Positions 26,683-34,663 of a DNA stretch of 34,851 nt are shown in pieces; positions within the stretch are counted from its first letter, which is position 1; each line of letters begins with the position of its first letter. This DNA comes from Pseudonocardia lacus. Its GTDB lineage: Bacteria; Actinomycetota; Actinomycetes; Mycobacteriales; Pseudonocardiaceae. The notes under the pieces are model-generated. The model was not told the origin of the DNA, searched no databases, and saw only the letters and a program-made list of their open reading frames with translations. Position numbers and translations under genes: made by a program. The DNA is taken from assembly GCF_018531445.1 (NCBI RefSeq), contig NZ_JAHDTH010000067.1:1-34851 (forward strand). Direction: 5' to 3'.

Positions 26683-28509
26683 ATGTGCGGAATCGTCGGA
26701 TACGTGGGCGCGCAGGACGCGGCCCCGATCCTCATCGAGGGCCTCGGCCGGCTGGAGTACCGCGGCTACGACTCGGCGGGCGTGGCGCTGGCCGGCAAGA
26801 GCGGGTTGAAGGTGCGCAAGGTGAGCGGGCGGGTGGCCGACCTCGCGGCGGACCTGCCGGCGAGGTTCAAGGGGGCGCCCGGCATCGGGCACACCCGGTG
26901 GGCGACGCACGGGGAGCCGACGCCGGAGAACGCGCACCCCCACACCGACACCGCCGGGCGCATCGCCGTGGTGCACAACGGCATCATCGAGAACGCCGAC
27001 GAGCTGCGGGCCAAGCTCGTCGCCGACGGCGTCGAGTTCGCCTCGCAGACCGACACCGAGATCGTCGCGCACCTCATCGCCGCCGCGTTCGCGGCCGGTG
27101 CCGCCGACCTGGAGCAGGCCGTGCGGCAGGCGCTGCGCCAGTGCGTGGGCGCGTACGGGCTGGCCGTGCTGGACGCCGAGAACCCCGACCGCATCGTCGT
27201 CGCCCGCAACGGCAGCCCGGTGCTGCTGGGGGTCGGCGAGAAGGAGATGTTCGTGGCCTCCGACGTGGCCGCGCTGATCGGGCACACCCGCCAGGTCGTC
27301 TACCTCGACGACGGCGAGCTGGCCACCGTCACCGCCACCGGCTACCGCACGTTCACCCTGGACGCGCGGACCACCGCCAAGAGCCCGTCCACGATCGACT
27401 GGGACGTCGTCGGCGCCGAGATCGGCGACAACGCGCACTTCCTGATCAAGGAGATCAAGGAGCAGCCGCGGACGATCGCGCGGGCGCTGAGCGGCCGCAT
27501 CGACGAGCGGTTCTCCACCGCCCACCTGGGCGGGCTCAACATGTCCGTGCGCGAGGCGCGCGAGATCAAGCGGGTCCAGGTGCTGGGCTGCGGCACCGCC
27601 TGCTACGCCGGTGAGCTGGGCGCCCAGCTGATCGAGGACCTGGCCCGGGTGCCGGCGAGCTCGGAGCCGGCCTCGGAGTTCCGCTACCGCAACCCCGTCG
27701 TCGACCCGAACACCCTGTACGTGGCGGTGAGCCAGTCCGGGGAGACCATCGACACCCTGGCCGCGGTGCAGGAGCTGCAGCGCAAGGGCGGGCGGGTGAT
27801 CGGCATCGTCAACGTCGTCGGCTCGACGATCGCCCGCCAGGTCGACGGCGGCATCTACCTGCACGCCGGCCCGGAGATGTCGGTGGCCGCGACCAAGTCG
27901 TTCACCTCGACGGTGACGGCGTTCGCGCTACTGGCGCTGCACCTGGGCCGCATCCGCGACCTGGCCCCCGAGCAGGGGCGGCGGATCATCGCGGGGCTGC
28001 AGAAGCTGCCCGAGCAGGTCGCCGAGCTGCTCACCCGGTCCGACGCGATGGCCGACATGGCCAAGGAGATCGCGCAGAGCAACAGCGTCATGTTCGTCGG
28101 CAGGCGGCGCGGCTGGCCGGTCGCCCGGGAGGGCGCGCAGAAGCTGAAGGAGGTCTCCTACGTGCACGCCGAGGCCTACCCGTCGGCCGAGCTCAAGCAC
28201 GGCCCGCTGGCGCTGATCAGCCCGGAGATGCCGACCGTCGCCGTCGTCCCCGACGACGACCTGCTGGACAAGAACACCTCGACGCTCTCGGAGATCAAGG
28301 CGCGCAAGGGCCCGGTGATCGCGTTCGCGCACCGGGAGCTGTCCACCGACCTGGCCGACCGGACGTTCGTGGTCCCGAAGAACGAGCCGGAGCTGGACTC
28401 GATCCTGATGTCGATCCCGCTGCAGCTGCTGGCCTACCACGCCGCCGTCGTCCTCGGCCGCGATGTCGACAAGCCGCGCAACCTGGCCAAGAGCGTCACC
28501 GTCGAGTAA
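26683..28509 (+). CDS. glmS: Glutamine-fructose-6-phosphate aminotransferase (isomerising)
   Basis: This 608-aa cytoplasmic enzyme makes glucosamine-6-phosphate from fructose-6-phosphate and glutamine, the first step to UDP-GlcNAc for peptidoglycan. The N-terminal glutaminase begins MCGIVGYVG with nucleophile Cys2 and contains LEYRGYDSAG, GHTRWATHG and HNGIIEN. Two SIS sugar-isomerase domains follow from about 285 and 455, with VLGCGTACYAGEL, SQSGETIDTLAA, AATKSFTSTV and EAYPSAELKHGPLALI. The end KPRNLAKSVTVE is the conserved C-terminus that closes the active site. Length is standard. The ATG at 26683 has GAGAGGGA about 7 nt upstream. No glmS ribozyme is expected or seen. Confidence 0.98.
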   Translation: MCGIVGYVGAQDAAPILIEGLGRLEYRGYDSAGVALAGKSGLKVRKVSGRVADLAADLPARFKGAPGIGHTRWATHGEPTPENAHPHTDTAGRIAVVHNGIIENADELRAKLVADGVEFASQTDTEIVAHLIAAAFAAGAADLEQAVRQALRQCVGAYGLAVLDAENPDRIVVARNGSPVLLGVGEKEMFVASDVAALIGHTRQVVYLDDGELATVTATGYRTFTLDARTTAKSPSTIDWDVVGAEIGDNAHFLIKEIKEQPRTIARALSGRIDERFSTAHLGGLNMSVREAREIKRVQVLGCGTACYAGELGAQLIEDLARVPASSEPASEFRYRNPVVDPNTLYVAVSQSGETIDTLAAVQELQRKGGRVIGIVNVVGSTIARQVDGGIYLHAGPEMSVAATKSFTSTVTAFALLALHLGRIRDLAPEQGRRIIAGLQKLPEQVAELLTRSDAMADMAKEIAQSNSVMFVGRRRGWPVAREGAQKLKEVSYVHAEAYPSAELKHGPLALISPEMPTVAVVPDDDLLDKNTSTLSEIKARKGPVIAFAHRELSTDLADRTFVVPKNEPELDSILMSIPLQLLAYHAAVVLGRDVDKPRNLAKSVTVE

Positions 28510-28593
28510 CCCCCTGGCGCCTGATGACATTCGGACGGGCGCGAGGGGCGAGGAAGGGGGAGGAGGGTGCGGGTCACGGTCGCGTCGCGTTCC

Positions 28594-28649
28594 TTGCGCC
28601 CGTTCCGCGCCGGTGTAAGGCTCGCGTGATCTTTCCATCGTCGGGAGGT
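28594..28649 (+). promoter_or_regulatory. Candidate promoter and ribosome site of the importer operon
   Basis: TTGCGC (28594-28599), a 16-nt spacer and TAAGGC (28616-28621) form a weak promoter-like pair. The strong ribosome site GGGAGGT (28643-28649) lies 5 nt before the GTG at 28655. The 145-bp gap after glmS shows no terminator hairpin. Confidence 0.4.
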
Positions 28650-28654
28650 CGCAC

Positions 28655-29833
28655 GTGTTCGGATCGGCCAAGAGGCTCGCGGCGCTGCTCGCCGCGGGGG
28701 CGCTGCTCGCCGCGGGATGCGCTGAGGAACAGCCCGCAGCGGGTGGGCAGGGCGGGGAGGCCGAGGCCGGCCCGTTCAAGATCGGTGCGGTGCTCGACAT
28801 CACCGGCGCGGGCGCGAGCCTCGGCGTCCCCGAGCGCGACACGCTCACCCTGCTGACCGAGGAGCTCAACGCGCAGGGCGGCATCGACGGGCGCCAGGTC
28901 GAGATGATCATCGAGGACAACGCCTCGACCGAGGACGGCGCGGCCCGCGCGGCCACCAAGCTGATCACCGAGGACCAGGTCGACATCCTGCTCGGGGCCA
29001 GCCGCACCGGCCCCAGCCTGGCGATGCGCCCGATCGCCGAGTCCACCCCGATCCCGATGATCTCGCTGGCCGCCAACGCCGCGATCGTCAACGGCTCGCA
29101 GTGGGTGTTCAAGACCGCGCAGAACGACTCCGTCGTGATCGAGAACATCGTCGAGGACGCGGCGTCGAAGGGCTACAAGACGCTGGCGCTGGCCCGCGAC
29201 GCGTCCGGCTTCGGCGAGGGCGTGCGCGAGCTGTTCGACGAGATCGGCGGCCCCAAGGGGGTCAGCGTGATCGCGGTGGAGAGCTTCGCCCCGGACGCCA
29301 CCGACTTCACCGCGCAGATGGTCAACGTCCGCAACGCGAACGCCGACGCCGTCGTCATCTGGGGCATCCCGCCGGCCGCCGGGCTGGCGCAGAAGGCGTA
29401 CGTGCAGCTCGGGGTGGGCAAGCCGGTCTACCAGAGCCACGGCATCGGCAACCAGGTCTTCCTGGACACCGCGGCGGAGGCCGCCGACGGCCTGGTCGCC
29501 CCGCTGGGCCGGCTCGTGGTGGCCGACCAGCTTCCGGAGGACGACCCGCAGAAGAAGGTCATCACCGACTTCATCGCCGCCTACCGGGGCGAGTACGACG
29601 CCGCGCCCTCGACGTTCGCCGGGCACGCCTACGACGGGTTCCAGCTCGCCGTCGACGCCCTGCGCAACGCCGGCACCGAGCCCGAGGCCGTCCGCAGCTA
29701 CCTGGAGGGGATCGACGACTTCGTCGGCGTCTCCGGGACGTTCAGCATGAGCCCGGAGGACCACAGCGGCCTCACCGCCGACGACCTGGTGCTGGTGACG
29801 GTGGCGGGCGGAAAGTTCCAGCTCGTCCCGTGA
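28655..29833 (+). CDS. HAAT-type (branched-chain amino acid family) substrate-binding lipoprotein
   Basis: This 392-aa secreted lipoprotein has a short signal peptide ending in the lipobox LAAGC with lipidation at Cys22, then a Gly/Glu/Ala-rich spacer. The mature part has the type I periplasmic-binding fold of LivJ/K-like proteins: FKIGAVLDITGAGASLG, LTEELNAQGGIDGRQVEMIIEDNAS, ATKLITEDQVDILLGASRTGPSLA, ADAVVIWGIPPAAGLA, and STFAGHAYDGFQLAVDAL. It delivers a ligand to the permeases encoded next. The family covers branched-chain amino acids, amides, urea and aromatic acids, and the ligand cannot be assigned. It is the first gene of a four-gene operon. Confidence 0.93.
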   Translation: MFGSAKRLAALLAAGALLAAGCAEEQPAAGGQGGEAEAGPFKIGAVLDITGAGASLGVPERDTLTLLTEELNAQGGIDGRQVEMIIEDNASTEDGAARAATKLITEDQVDILLGASRTGPSLAMRPIAESTPIPMISLAANAAIVNGSQWVFKTAQNDSVVIENIVEDAASKGYKTLALARDASGFGEGVRELFDEIGGPKGVSVIAVESFAPDATDFTAQMVNVRNANADAVVIWGIPPAAGLAQKAYVQLGVGKPVYQSHGIGNQVFLDTAAEAADGLVAPLGRLVVADQLPEDDPQKKVITDFIAAYRGEYDAAPSTFAGHAYDGFQLAVDALRNAGTEPEAVRSYLEGIDDFVGVSGTFSMSPEDHSGLTADDLVLVTVAGGKFQLVP

Positions 29834-29837
29834 CGGC

Positions 29838-30707
29838 ATGAGCGACTTCCTGCAGTTCGTCGTCGCGGGGTTGTCCGCCGGGGCGGTGTACGCCCTGGTC
29901 GCGATGGGCTTCGTGGCGATCTTCTCGGTCAGCGGCGTGATCAACCTGGCGCAGGGCGAGTTCGCCGCCATCGCCGGGCTGTCCGCGCTGAGCTTCACCG
30001 ACGCCGGGGTGCCGCTGCCGGTGGCGATGCTGCTCGCGCTGCTGGTCGTGGCCGTGGTGGCGGTGCTGATGCAGCGGCTGGCCATCGCCCCGGTGCGCCG
30101 CATGACGACGCTCGTGTCGATCATCCTGACGCTCGGGGTGTCGACGGCGCTCAAGGCGCTGCTGCTGCTGATCTACGGGCCGCAGGGCCGCGGGCTGGCC
30201 CCGCTGCCCGGGTCCGACCTGGTGATCGGCGGGGTGTCGGTGCGCGCCCAGGAGCTGTGGATCCTCGGGATCACGGCCGTCGTCGCGGTCGCGGTCGCGG
30301 TGTTCTACGACCGCACCGTGCTGGGCAAGGCGCTGCGGGCGTGCGCGGAGCAGCCGGTCGCCGCCCGGCTGGTCGGCATCTCGCCGAAGGCGGCGGCGAC
30401 GGTCGCGTTCGCCGTCGCCGGCCTGCTCGGGGCGGTGGCCGGCGTGCTGGCCAGCCCGATCCAGCTCACCCAGTGGGACTCCGGGCTGCTGCTGGGGCTC
30501 AAGGGCTTCGTCGCGGCCACCCTGGGCGGGCTGGTCTCCATCCGGGGCGCGGTGCTCGGCGGGCTGGTCCTGGGCGTGCTGGAGTCGCTGACCGCGGGCT
30601 ACGTCGACTCCGGCTACCGCGACGCCGTGGCGTTCGTGCTGCTCATCGTGGTCCTGGTGGCCCGGCCGGGCGGCGTGTTCGGCCGGCACGCCGAGGCGAG
30701 GGTGTAG
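29838..30707 (+). CDS. HAAT-family ABC permease, LivH-like
   Basis: This 289-aa polytopic membrane protein begins MSDFLQFVVAGLSAGAVYALVAMG, the classic LivH start. GVINLAQGEFAAIAGL follows, and LRACAEQPVAARLVGISPKAAATVAFAVAGLLGAVAGVL is the coupling-helix region that docks on the ATPase. The C-terminus has GFVAATLGGLVSIRGAVLGGLVLGVLESL. It starts 4 nt after the lipoprotein stop. Its own TAG stop (30705-30707) is made from the left TA of the MITE-like element plus the element's first G. Before that insertion the stop would have directly abutted the ATG of the next gene. Confidence 0.93.
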   Translation: MSDFLQFVVAGLSAGAVYALVAMGFVAIFSVSGVINLAQGEFAAIAGLSALSFTDAGVPLPVAMLLALLVVAVVAVLMQRLAIAPVRRMTTLVSIILTLGVSTALKALLLLIYGPQGRGLAPLPGSDLVIGGVSVRAQELWILGITAVVAVAVAVFYDRTVLGKALRACAEQPVAARLVGISPKAAATVAFAVAGLLGAVAGVLASPIQLTQWDSGLLLGLKGFVAATLGGLVSIRGAVLGGLVLGVLESLTAGYVDSGYRDAVAFVLLIVVLVARPGGVFGRHAEARV

Positions 30708-30870
30708 TGGCCCGTCCAGCAAGGTACGCCGGGTATCTCGGCGGCCCAGACGCCCGCTGGCTGCGTTGCCGGCCGACCCGAGTACGCCAGGTACGAGGGC
30801 CGACCGGCGCCTTGCCAGCGAACGTCTGGATCCACCGATACACCCACCAACCTCGCTGGACGGGCCACTA
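30705..30870. mobile_element. 166-bp palindromic MITE-like element with TA ends
   Basis: The ends TAGTGGCCCGTCCAGCAAGG (30705-30724) and, at 30851-30870, its complement match at 19 of 20 bases. Inside, further arms pair: 30746-30761 (CCAGACGCCCGCTGGC) with 30814-30829 at 14 of 16, flanked by imperfect complements, so almost the whole element is one long hairpin. It has no coding capacity. TA at both ends fits a TA target duplication. Removing 164 bp with one TA restores GTG-TAG-ATG, a tight junction between the two permease genes with GAGGCGAGGG as ribosome site. Its ends differ from the IS630 at 24520, so that element is not its parent. Confidence 0.8.
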
Positions 30871-30871
30871 G

Positions 30872-32731
30872 ATGAAATCCCGTTCCGACGCCGTCGGCGT
30901 CGTGCTGCTGCTGGTGGCGCTGTTGCTGCTGCCGCTCGTGCTACCGGTCTGGGTGACCGGCACGGCCGTCTACGCCACGATCTACGCGATCGCCGCCATC
31001 GGGCTGTCGCTGCTGATGGGGCTGGCCGGGCAGGTCAGCCTGGGCCACGCCGCGTTCTTCGCGGTCGGCGCCTACACCCAGGGCATCCTGGTCACCCGCA
31101 CGGCCGTGCCCGGCCTGCTGGCCGCGCTGATCGCGGTCGCGCTGGCGATGCTGGCCGCGCTGCTGGTGGGGCTGCCGCTGCTGCGGCTGCGCGGGCACTA
31201 CCTGGCCCTGGCCACGCTCGGGCTGGGCATCATCCTGACCGTGGTGGCGATCGAGACCCCGTTCCTGGGCGCCACCTCGGGCATCTTCGGCATCGACAAG
31301 CCGGAGTTCGGCGGCCGCCGCTACGACTCCCCGGCCGAGTACCTGTGGCTGCTCACGCCCGTCGTCATCCTGGCGATCGTGGGCGCCCGCAACCTCGTGC
31401 AGAGCCGCGTCGGACGCGCGCTGGGCGCGGTCAACGACTCCGAGGTGGCCGCCGAGACCCTGGGCGTCGACACGTTCCGGCTGCGGCTGCAGGTGTTCGT
31501 GCTGTCCGCCGGGTACGCGGGCGTCGCGGGCGTGTTCTTCGCGCACTGGCTGGCCGTGGTCAACCCGAACTCGGCGAACTTCGCGCTGTCGGTGGAGTTC
31601 CTGCTGATGGCCGTGCTCGGCGGGCTGGGCACGGTGTGGGGCGCGGTGGTCGGCGGGTTCGGCGTGGAGTTCCTCGACGAGGGGCTGCGCGAGGTCGTGC
31701 CGCTCGTCGTGCCCGGCGCCACCGGCGAGGTGCAGCTGATCGGCTTCGGCATCGTGCTGACGCTGGTCATGATCTTCCTGCCCGGTGGGCTGCACCAGGC
31801 GTTCCGGGCGCTCACGGCGCGCAGGGCACCCACGGAGGCCACCGAGGAGCCGGCGGCCCCGGACCCCGGGGAGGGGCCGCTGCTGGCCCGCGAGGGCCGC
31901 CCGGAACCCGGCACGGTGCTGCTGTCGGTGCGCGGGCTCACCAAGCACTACGGCGGCGTCACGGCCGTCGACGGCGTCGACCTCGATGTCGCCGCAGGCG
32001 AGATCGTCGCGCTCATCGGGCCCAACGGCGCCGGCAAGACCACCTGCTTCAACATGGTCAGCGGCGTCGTCGAGCCCAGCGCCGGCACCGTCGAGGTCGC
32101 CGGCACCCGCATCGACGGCCGCAAGCCGCACGTCTTCGCCGCCGCCCGGGCCACCCGCACCTTCCAGAACCTGCAGGTCTTCGGGTCGGCGACGGTGCTG
32201 GGCAACGTGATGGTCGGCCGGCACCTGCGCAGCCGGGTCGGGCTGCTGCGGTCGATGCTCGGCTTCGCCGCCCGCCGCGAGGAGCGCGAGATCGTCGCCG
32301 CCGCCCGCGAGGTGATCGACCTCGTCGGGCTCACCGCCGACGCCGACCGCCCCGCCGCCGACCTGCCGTTCGGCCGGCAGCGGCTGATGGAGGTGGCCCG
32401 CGCCCTGGCCGTCGAACCCGACCTGCTGCTGCTCGACGAGCCCATGGCCGGGCTCTCCGGTGCCGAACGGCGCGACCTGGCCCGGCTGCTGCGCAGGCTG
32501 CGCGCGGGTGGGATGGGGATCGTGCTGGTCGAGCACGACGTGGAGGCGGTGCTCGCACTGGCCGATCGCGTCGCCGTCCTCGACGACGGCGTGCGCATCG
32601 CCCTGGGCACCCCGCAGGAGATCCGCGACGACCCGGCCGTGGTGGCCGCCTACCTCGGCGTGGACGACGACGACCCGGAGGCCGAGCAGGCCGTCCAGGC
32701 CCTGGCCGAGGTGACCCACGATGAGCGCTGA
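30872..32731 (+). CDS. Fused HAAT permease (LivM-like) and ATPase (LivG-like)
   Basis: In this 619-aa protein, residues about 1-315 are a LivM-type permease: VYATIYAIAAIGLSLLMGLAGQVSLGHAAFFAVGAYTQG, LRLRGHYLALATLGLG, and the coupling stretch GRALGAVNDSEVAAETLGVD. After a Pro/Glu/Ala linker (about 316-348) comes a LivG-type ATPase with Walker A GPNGAGKT (383-390), the Q-loop RTFQNLQVF, the signature-like LPFGRQRLMEVARAL, Walker B LLLLDEPMAGLSG (D522-E523) and switch His in VLVEHDVEAV. The fusion fixes permease and ATPase 1:1. The ATG lies 1 nt after the MITE-like element, which has displaced the old ribosome site, so translation may rely on the folded hairpin bringing stop and start together. 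Confidence 0.93.
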   Translation: MKSRSDAVGVVLLLVALLLLPLVLPVWVTGTAVYATIYAIAAIGLSLLMGLAGQVSLGHAAFFAVGAYTQGILVTRTAVPGLLAALIAVALAMLAALLVGLPLLRLRGHYLALATLGLGIILTVVAIETPFLGATSGIFGIDKPEFGGRRYDSPAEYLWLLTPVVILAIVGARNLVQSRVGRALGAVNDSEVAAETLGVDTFRLRLQVFVLSAGYAGVAGVFFAHWLAVVNPNSANFALSVEFLLMAVLGGLGTVWGAVVGGFGVEFLDEGLREVVPLVVPGATGEVQLIGFGIVLTLVMIFLPGGLHQAFRALTARRAPTEATEEPAAPDPGEGPLLAREGRPEPGTVLLSVRGLTKHYGGVTAVDGVDLDVAAGEIVALIGPNGAGKTTCFNMVSGVVEPSAGTVEVAGTRIDGRKPHVFAAARATRTFQNLQVFGSATVLGNVMVGRHLRSRVGLLRSMLGFAARREEREIVAAAREVIDLVGLTADADRPAADLPFGRQRLMEVARALAVEPDLLLLDEPMAGLSGAERRDLARLLRRLRAGGMGIVLVEHDVEAVLALADRVAVLDDGVRIALGTPQEIRDDPAVVAAYLGVDDDDPEAEQAVQALAEVTHDER

Positions 32732-33461
32732 GCAGGGTGTCGAGGCGGTCGACCTCCAGGCCGGCTACGGGCGCATCGAGGTCCTGCGCGGGATCAGCGT
32801 CGCGGCCGCGCCCGGCGAGGTCGTCGCGGTCGTCGGGGCCAACGGGGCCGGCAAGTCGACCCTGCTGCGGGCGCTGTCCGGGCTGATCGCGCCGACGGCG
32901 GGCCGGGTGCGCCTGGGCGGGGCCGACGTCACCGGCCGGGGCCCGGAGGCCATCGCCGCGGCCGGGCTGGCGCACGTGCCGGAGAACCGGCTGGTGTTCC
33001 CGACCCTCACCGTCGACGACAACCTCACGCTCGGCGCCTGGACCCGCCGCCGCGACAAGGCGGGCCTGCGCGAGCGCCGCGAGCGGGTGCTGGAGTACTT
33101 CCCGCGCCTGGCCGACCGCCTCGCCCAGGCCGCCGGCACGCTCTCCGGCGGCGAGCAGCAGATGCTGTCGATCGGCCGCGGCCTCATGGCCCGCCCGTCG
33201 GTGCTGGTGCTCGACGAGCCGAGCCTCGGGCTCGCGCCGCGCGTGGTCCGGGAGATCTTCGCGACGCTGGGGCGGCTGCGCACCGAGGAGGGGCTGGCGA
33301 TCGTGCTGGTCGAGCAGAACGTGCGGGCGGCGTTCAAGGTGGCCGACCGGGCCACCGTGCTCGACCGGGGGCGGGTGCTGCTCGAAGGGGTGCCGAAGGA
33401 CCTGCTGGGCGACGACCGCGTCCAGCAGGCGTACCTCGGCGGGGGCTACGCGGTGAGCTAG
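32721..33461 (+). CDS. HAAT-family ABC ATPase, LivF-like
   Basis: This 246-aa ATPase has Walker A GANGAGKS (about 38-45), the LivF-type stretch IAAAGLAHVPENRLVFPTLTVDDNL, signature LSGGEQQMLSIGRGL, Walker B VLVLDEPSLGLAP and LVEQNVRAAFKVADRATVLDRG. EQN in place of EHD is normal for LivF. The ATG lies 11 bp inside the preceding gene, so the two are coupled, and it completes the importer: lipoprotein, LivH, LivM-LivG and LivF. It converges on the acetyltransferase gene with 7 bp between stops. Confidence 0.94.
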   Translation: MSAEQGVEAVDLQAGYGRIEVLRGISVAAAPGEVVAVVGANGAGKSTLLRALSGLIAPTAGRVRLGGADVTGRGPEAIAAAGLAHVPENRLVFPTLTVDDNLTLGAWTRRRDKAGLRERRERVLEYFPRLADRLAQAAGTLSGGEQQMLSIGRGLMARPSVLVLDEPSLGLAPRVVREIFATLGRLRTEEGLAIVLVEQNVRAAFKVADRATVLDRGRVLLEGVPKDLLGDDRVQQAYLGGGYAVS

Positions 33462-33468
33462 CCGCCCC

Positions 33469-33957
33469 CTACAGCCGCCCCACCAGGTCCCTGGTCAGGC
33501 TCTGGAACCCGACCCGCTCGTAGAGCGCGACGGCCCCGGTGTTGATCTCCATGACGCTGACCGTCCAGAACGTGCAGCCGCGCCGGAGCAGCTCCTCGCG
33601 GCCGGCCTCCAGCAGCGCGGTGCCGGCCCCGGTGCCGCGGGCGGCCGGGGCGACGGCCAGCGACTCCACCTCGCCGTGCACGTCGCCGAGGTCGAACGTC
33701 GGTCCCGAGCGGACCAGCCGGAAGAACCCGTAGCCGATCGGCTCCGGCTCGTCCGGGCGGCGCGCGAACCGCAGGAAGCCACTGCCCTCGGCCAGCCACG
33801 CCCGGTACTGCGGGTGGCGCATCTCCCAGGCGGCGTCCGCGTCGCGCACCGGCACGCGGTCGCTGATCAGCTGGTCGTGGTGGGCGACCATCGAGCGCCA
33901 CAGCGGCCCGACGGCGTCGACGTCGGCCTCGGTCCCGGACACGATCTCGATCTCCAC
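33469..33957 (-). CDS. GNAT-family N-acetyltransferase
   Basis: The 162-aa product has the GNAT fold: an N-terminal EIEIVSGTEADVDAVGPLWRSMVAHH, then GEVESLAVAPAARGTGAGTALLEAGREELLRRG. In the latter, RGTGAG is the acetyl-CoA pyrophosphate loop (motif A). NTGAVALYERVGFQS is the typical C-terminal motif B. The acceptor is not evident. The GTG at 33955-33957 is chosen because it begins the conserved first strand and follows a TACCGT box by 6 nt; the longer open frame up to 34167 overlaps the sigma-factor leader and has no homology. Confidence 0.9.
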   Translation of the reverse strand: MEIEIVSGTEADVDAVGPLWRSMVAHHDQLISDRVPVRDADAAWEMRHPQYRAWLAEGSGFLRFARRPDEPEPIGYGFFRLVRSGPTFDLGDVHGEVESLAVAPAARGTGAGTALLEAGREELLRRGCTFWTVSVMEINTGAVALYERVGFQSLTRDLVGRL

Positions 33958-33963
33958 GGTCCC

Positions 33964-33969
33964 ACGGTA
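33964..33969 (-). promoter_or_regulatory. Candidate -10 box of the acetyltransferase gene
   Basis: TACCGT on the minus strand (complement of 33964-33969) ends 6 nt before the GTG, so the mRNA would be leaderless. Confidence 0.4.
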
Positions 33970-34075
33970 ATCGGAGCCGGCCCGCCCGGTCGGTCGAGCC
34001 GTCGCGCCGCGCCCACGGTGGGGGACGATCGGGGTGCAACGCCGCGTGCCGTGCCGGCCACCGGGGGGTATGAGC

Positions 34076-34663
34076 ATGGGAGAGGGAGCGGCGCGGGTGG
34101 ACGCCGGGTCCCTCGACGACCACACGCTGTGGGCCGCGGCGGCCGGCGGCGACGGCGACGCCTTCACCGCGCTCTACCACCGCCACGCCGACGCCGTGTG
34201 GCGCCACGCCTACCGGCTCACCGGCACGCGATCCACCGCCGAGGACGTCCTGGCGGCCACGTTCCTGACGGCCTGGCGCCGACGGTCCGAGCTGCGGTTC
34301 GCCGCCGACTCGGCGCGGCCGTGGCTGCTCGCCGTGGCCGGCAACGAGGCCCGCACCGAGTGGCGGCGCTCGGCGCGCCACGAGCGGCTCGCGCGCCGCG
34401 TCGGGGCCGCGCCCGCCGAGCGCGACCACTCCGACGCGGTCGTCGCCCGGCTCGACGACCGCCGCAGGCTGCACCGCGTGCTGGAGGCGCTGGGCGGGCT
34501 GCCCGACCGGCTCCGCGAGGCCGCCGAGCTCTGCATGGTCGCCGGGGTGCCGCAGGCCGACGCGGCCCGCGCCCTCGGTATCGCCGAGGTGACGCTGCGG
34601 TCCCGCGTCCACCGCGCCCGCGCCCGGCTGCGGGCCCAGCTCGCCGAGGAGGAGCTGCGATGA
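34076..34663 (+). CDS. ECF-type RNA polymerase sigma factor
   Basis: About 195 aa. Region 2 is seen as GGDGDAFTALYHRHADAVWRHAYRLTGTRSTAEDVLAATFLTAWRRR. Region 4 follows as RLHRVLEALGGLPDRLREAAELCMVAGVPQADAARALGIAEVTLRSRVHRARARL, with the helix-turn-helix in its second half. There is no extra C-terminal domain. ATG 34076 has GGGGGG (34063-34068) at a good distance; ATG 34070 is an in-frame alternative 6 bp upstream with poorer spacing. The stop overlaps the next ATG (ATGA), coupling it to a membrane protein that is probably its regulator. The stimulus is unknown. Confidence 0.9.
   Translation: MGEGAARVDAGSLDDHTLWAAAAGGDGDAFTALYHRHADAVWRHAYRLTGTRSTAEDVLAATFLTAWRRRSELRFAADSARPWLLAVAGNEARTEWRRSARHERLARRVGAAPAERDHSDAVVARLDDRRRLHRVLEALGGLPDRLREAAELCMVAGVPQADAARALGIAEVTLRSRVHRARARLRAQLAEEELR

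Noticed and set aside
26671..26683. glmS ribozyme upstream of glmS
   Set aside because: The gap to the preceding gene is 11 bp, and the ribozyme belongs to Gram-positive low-GC lineages.
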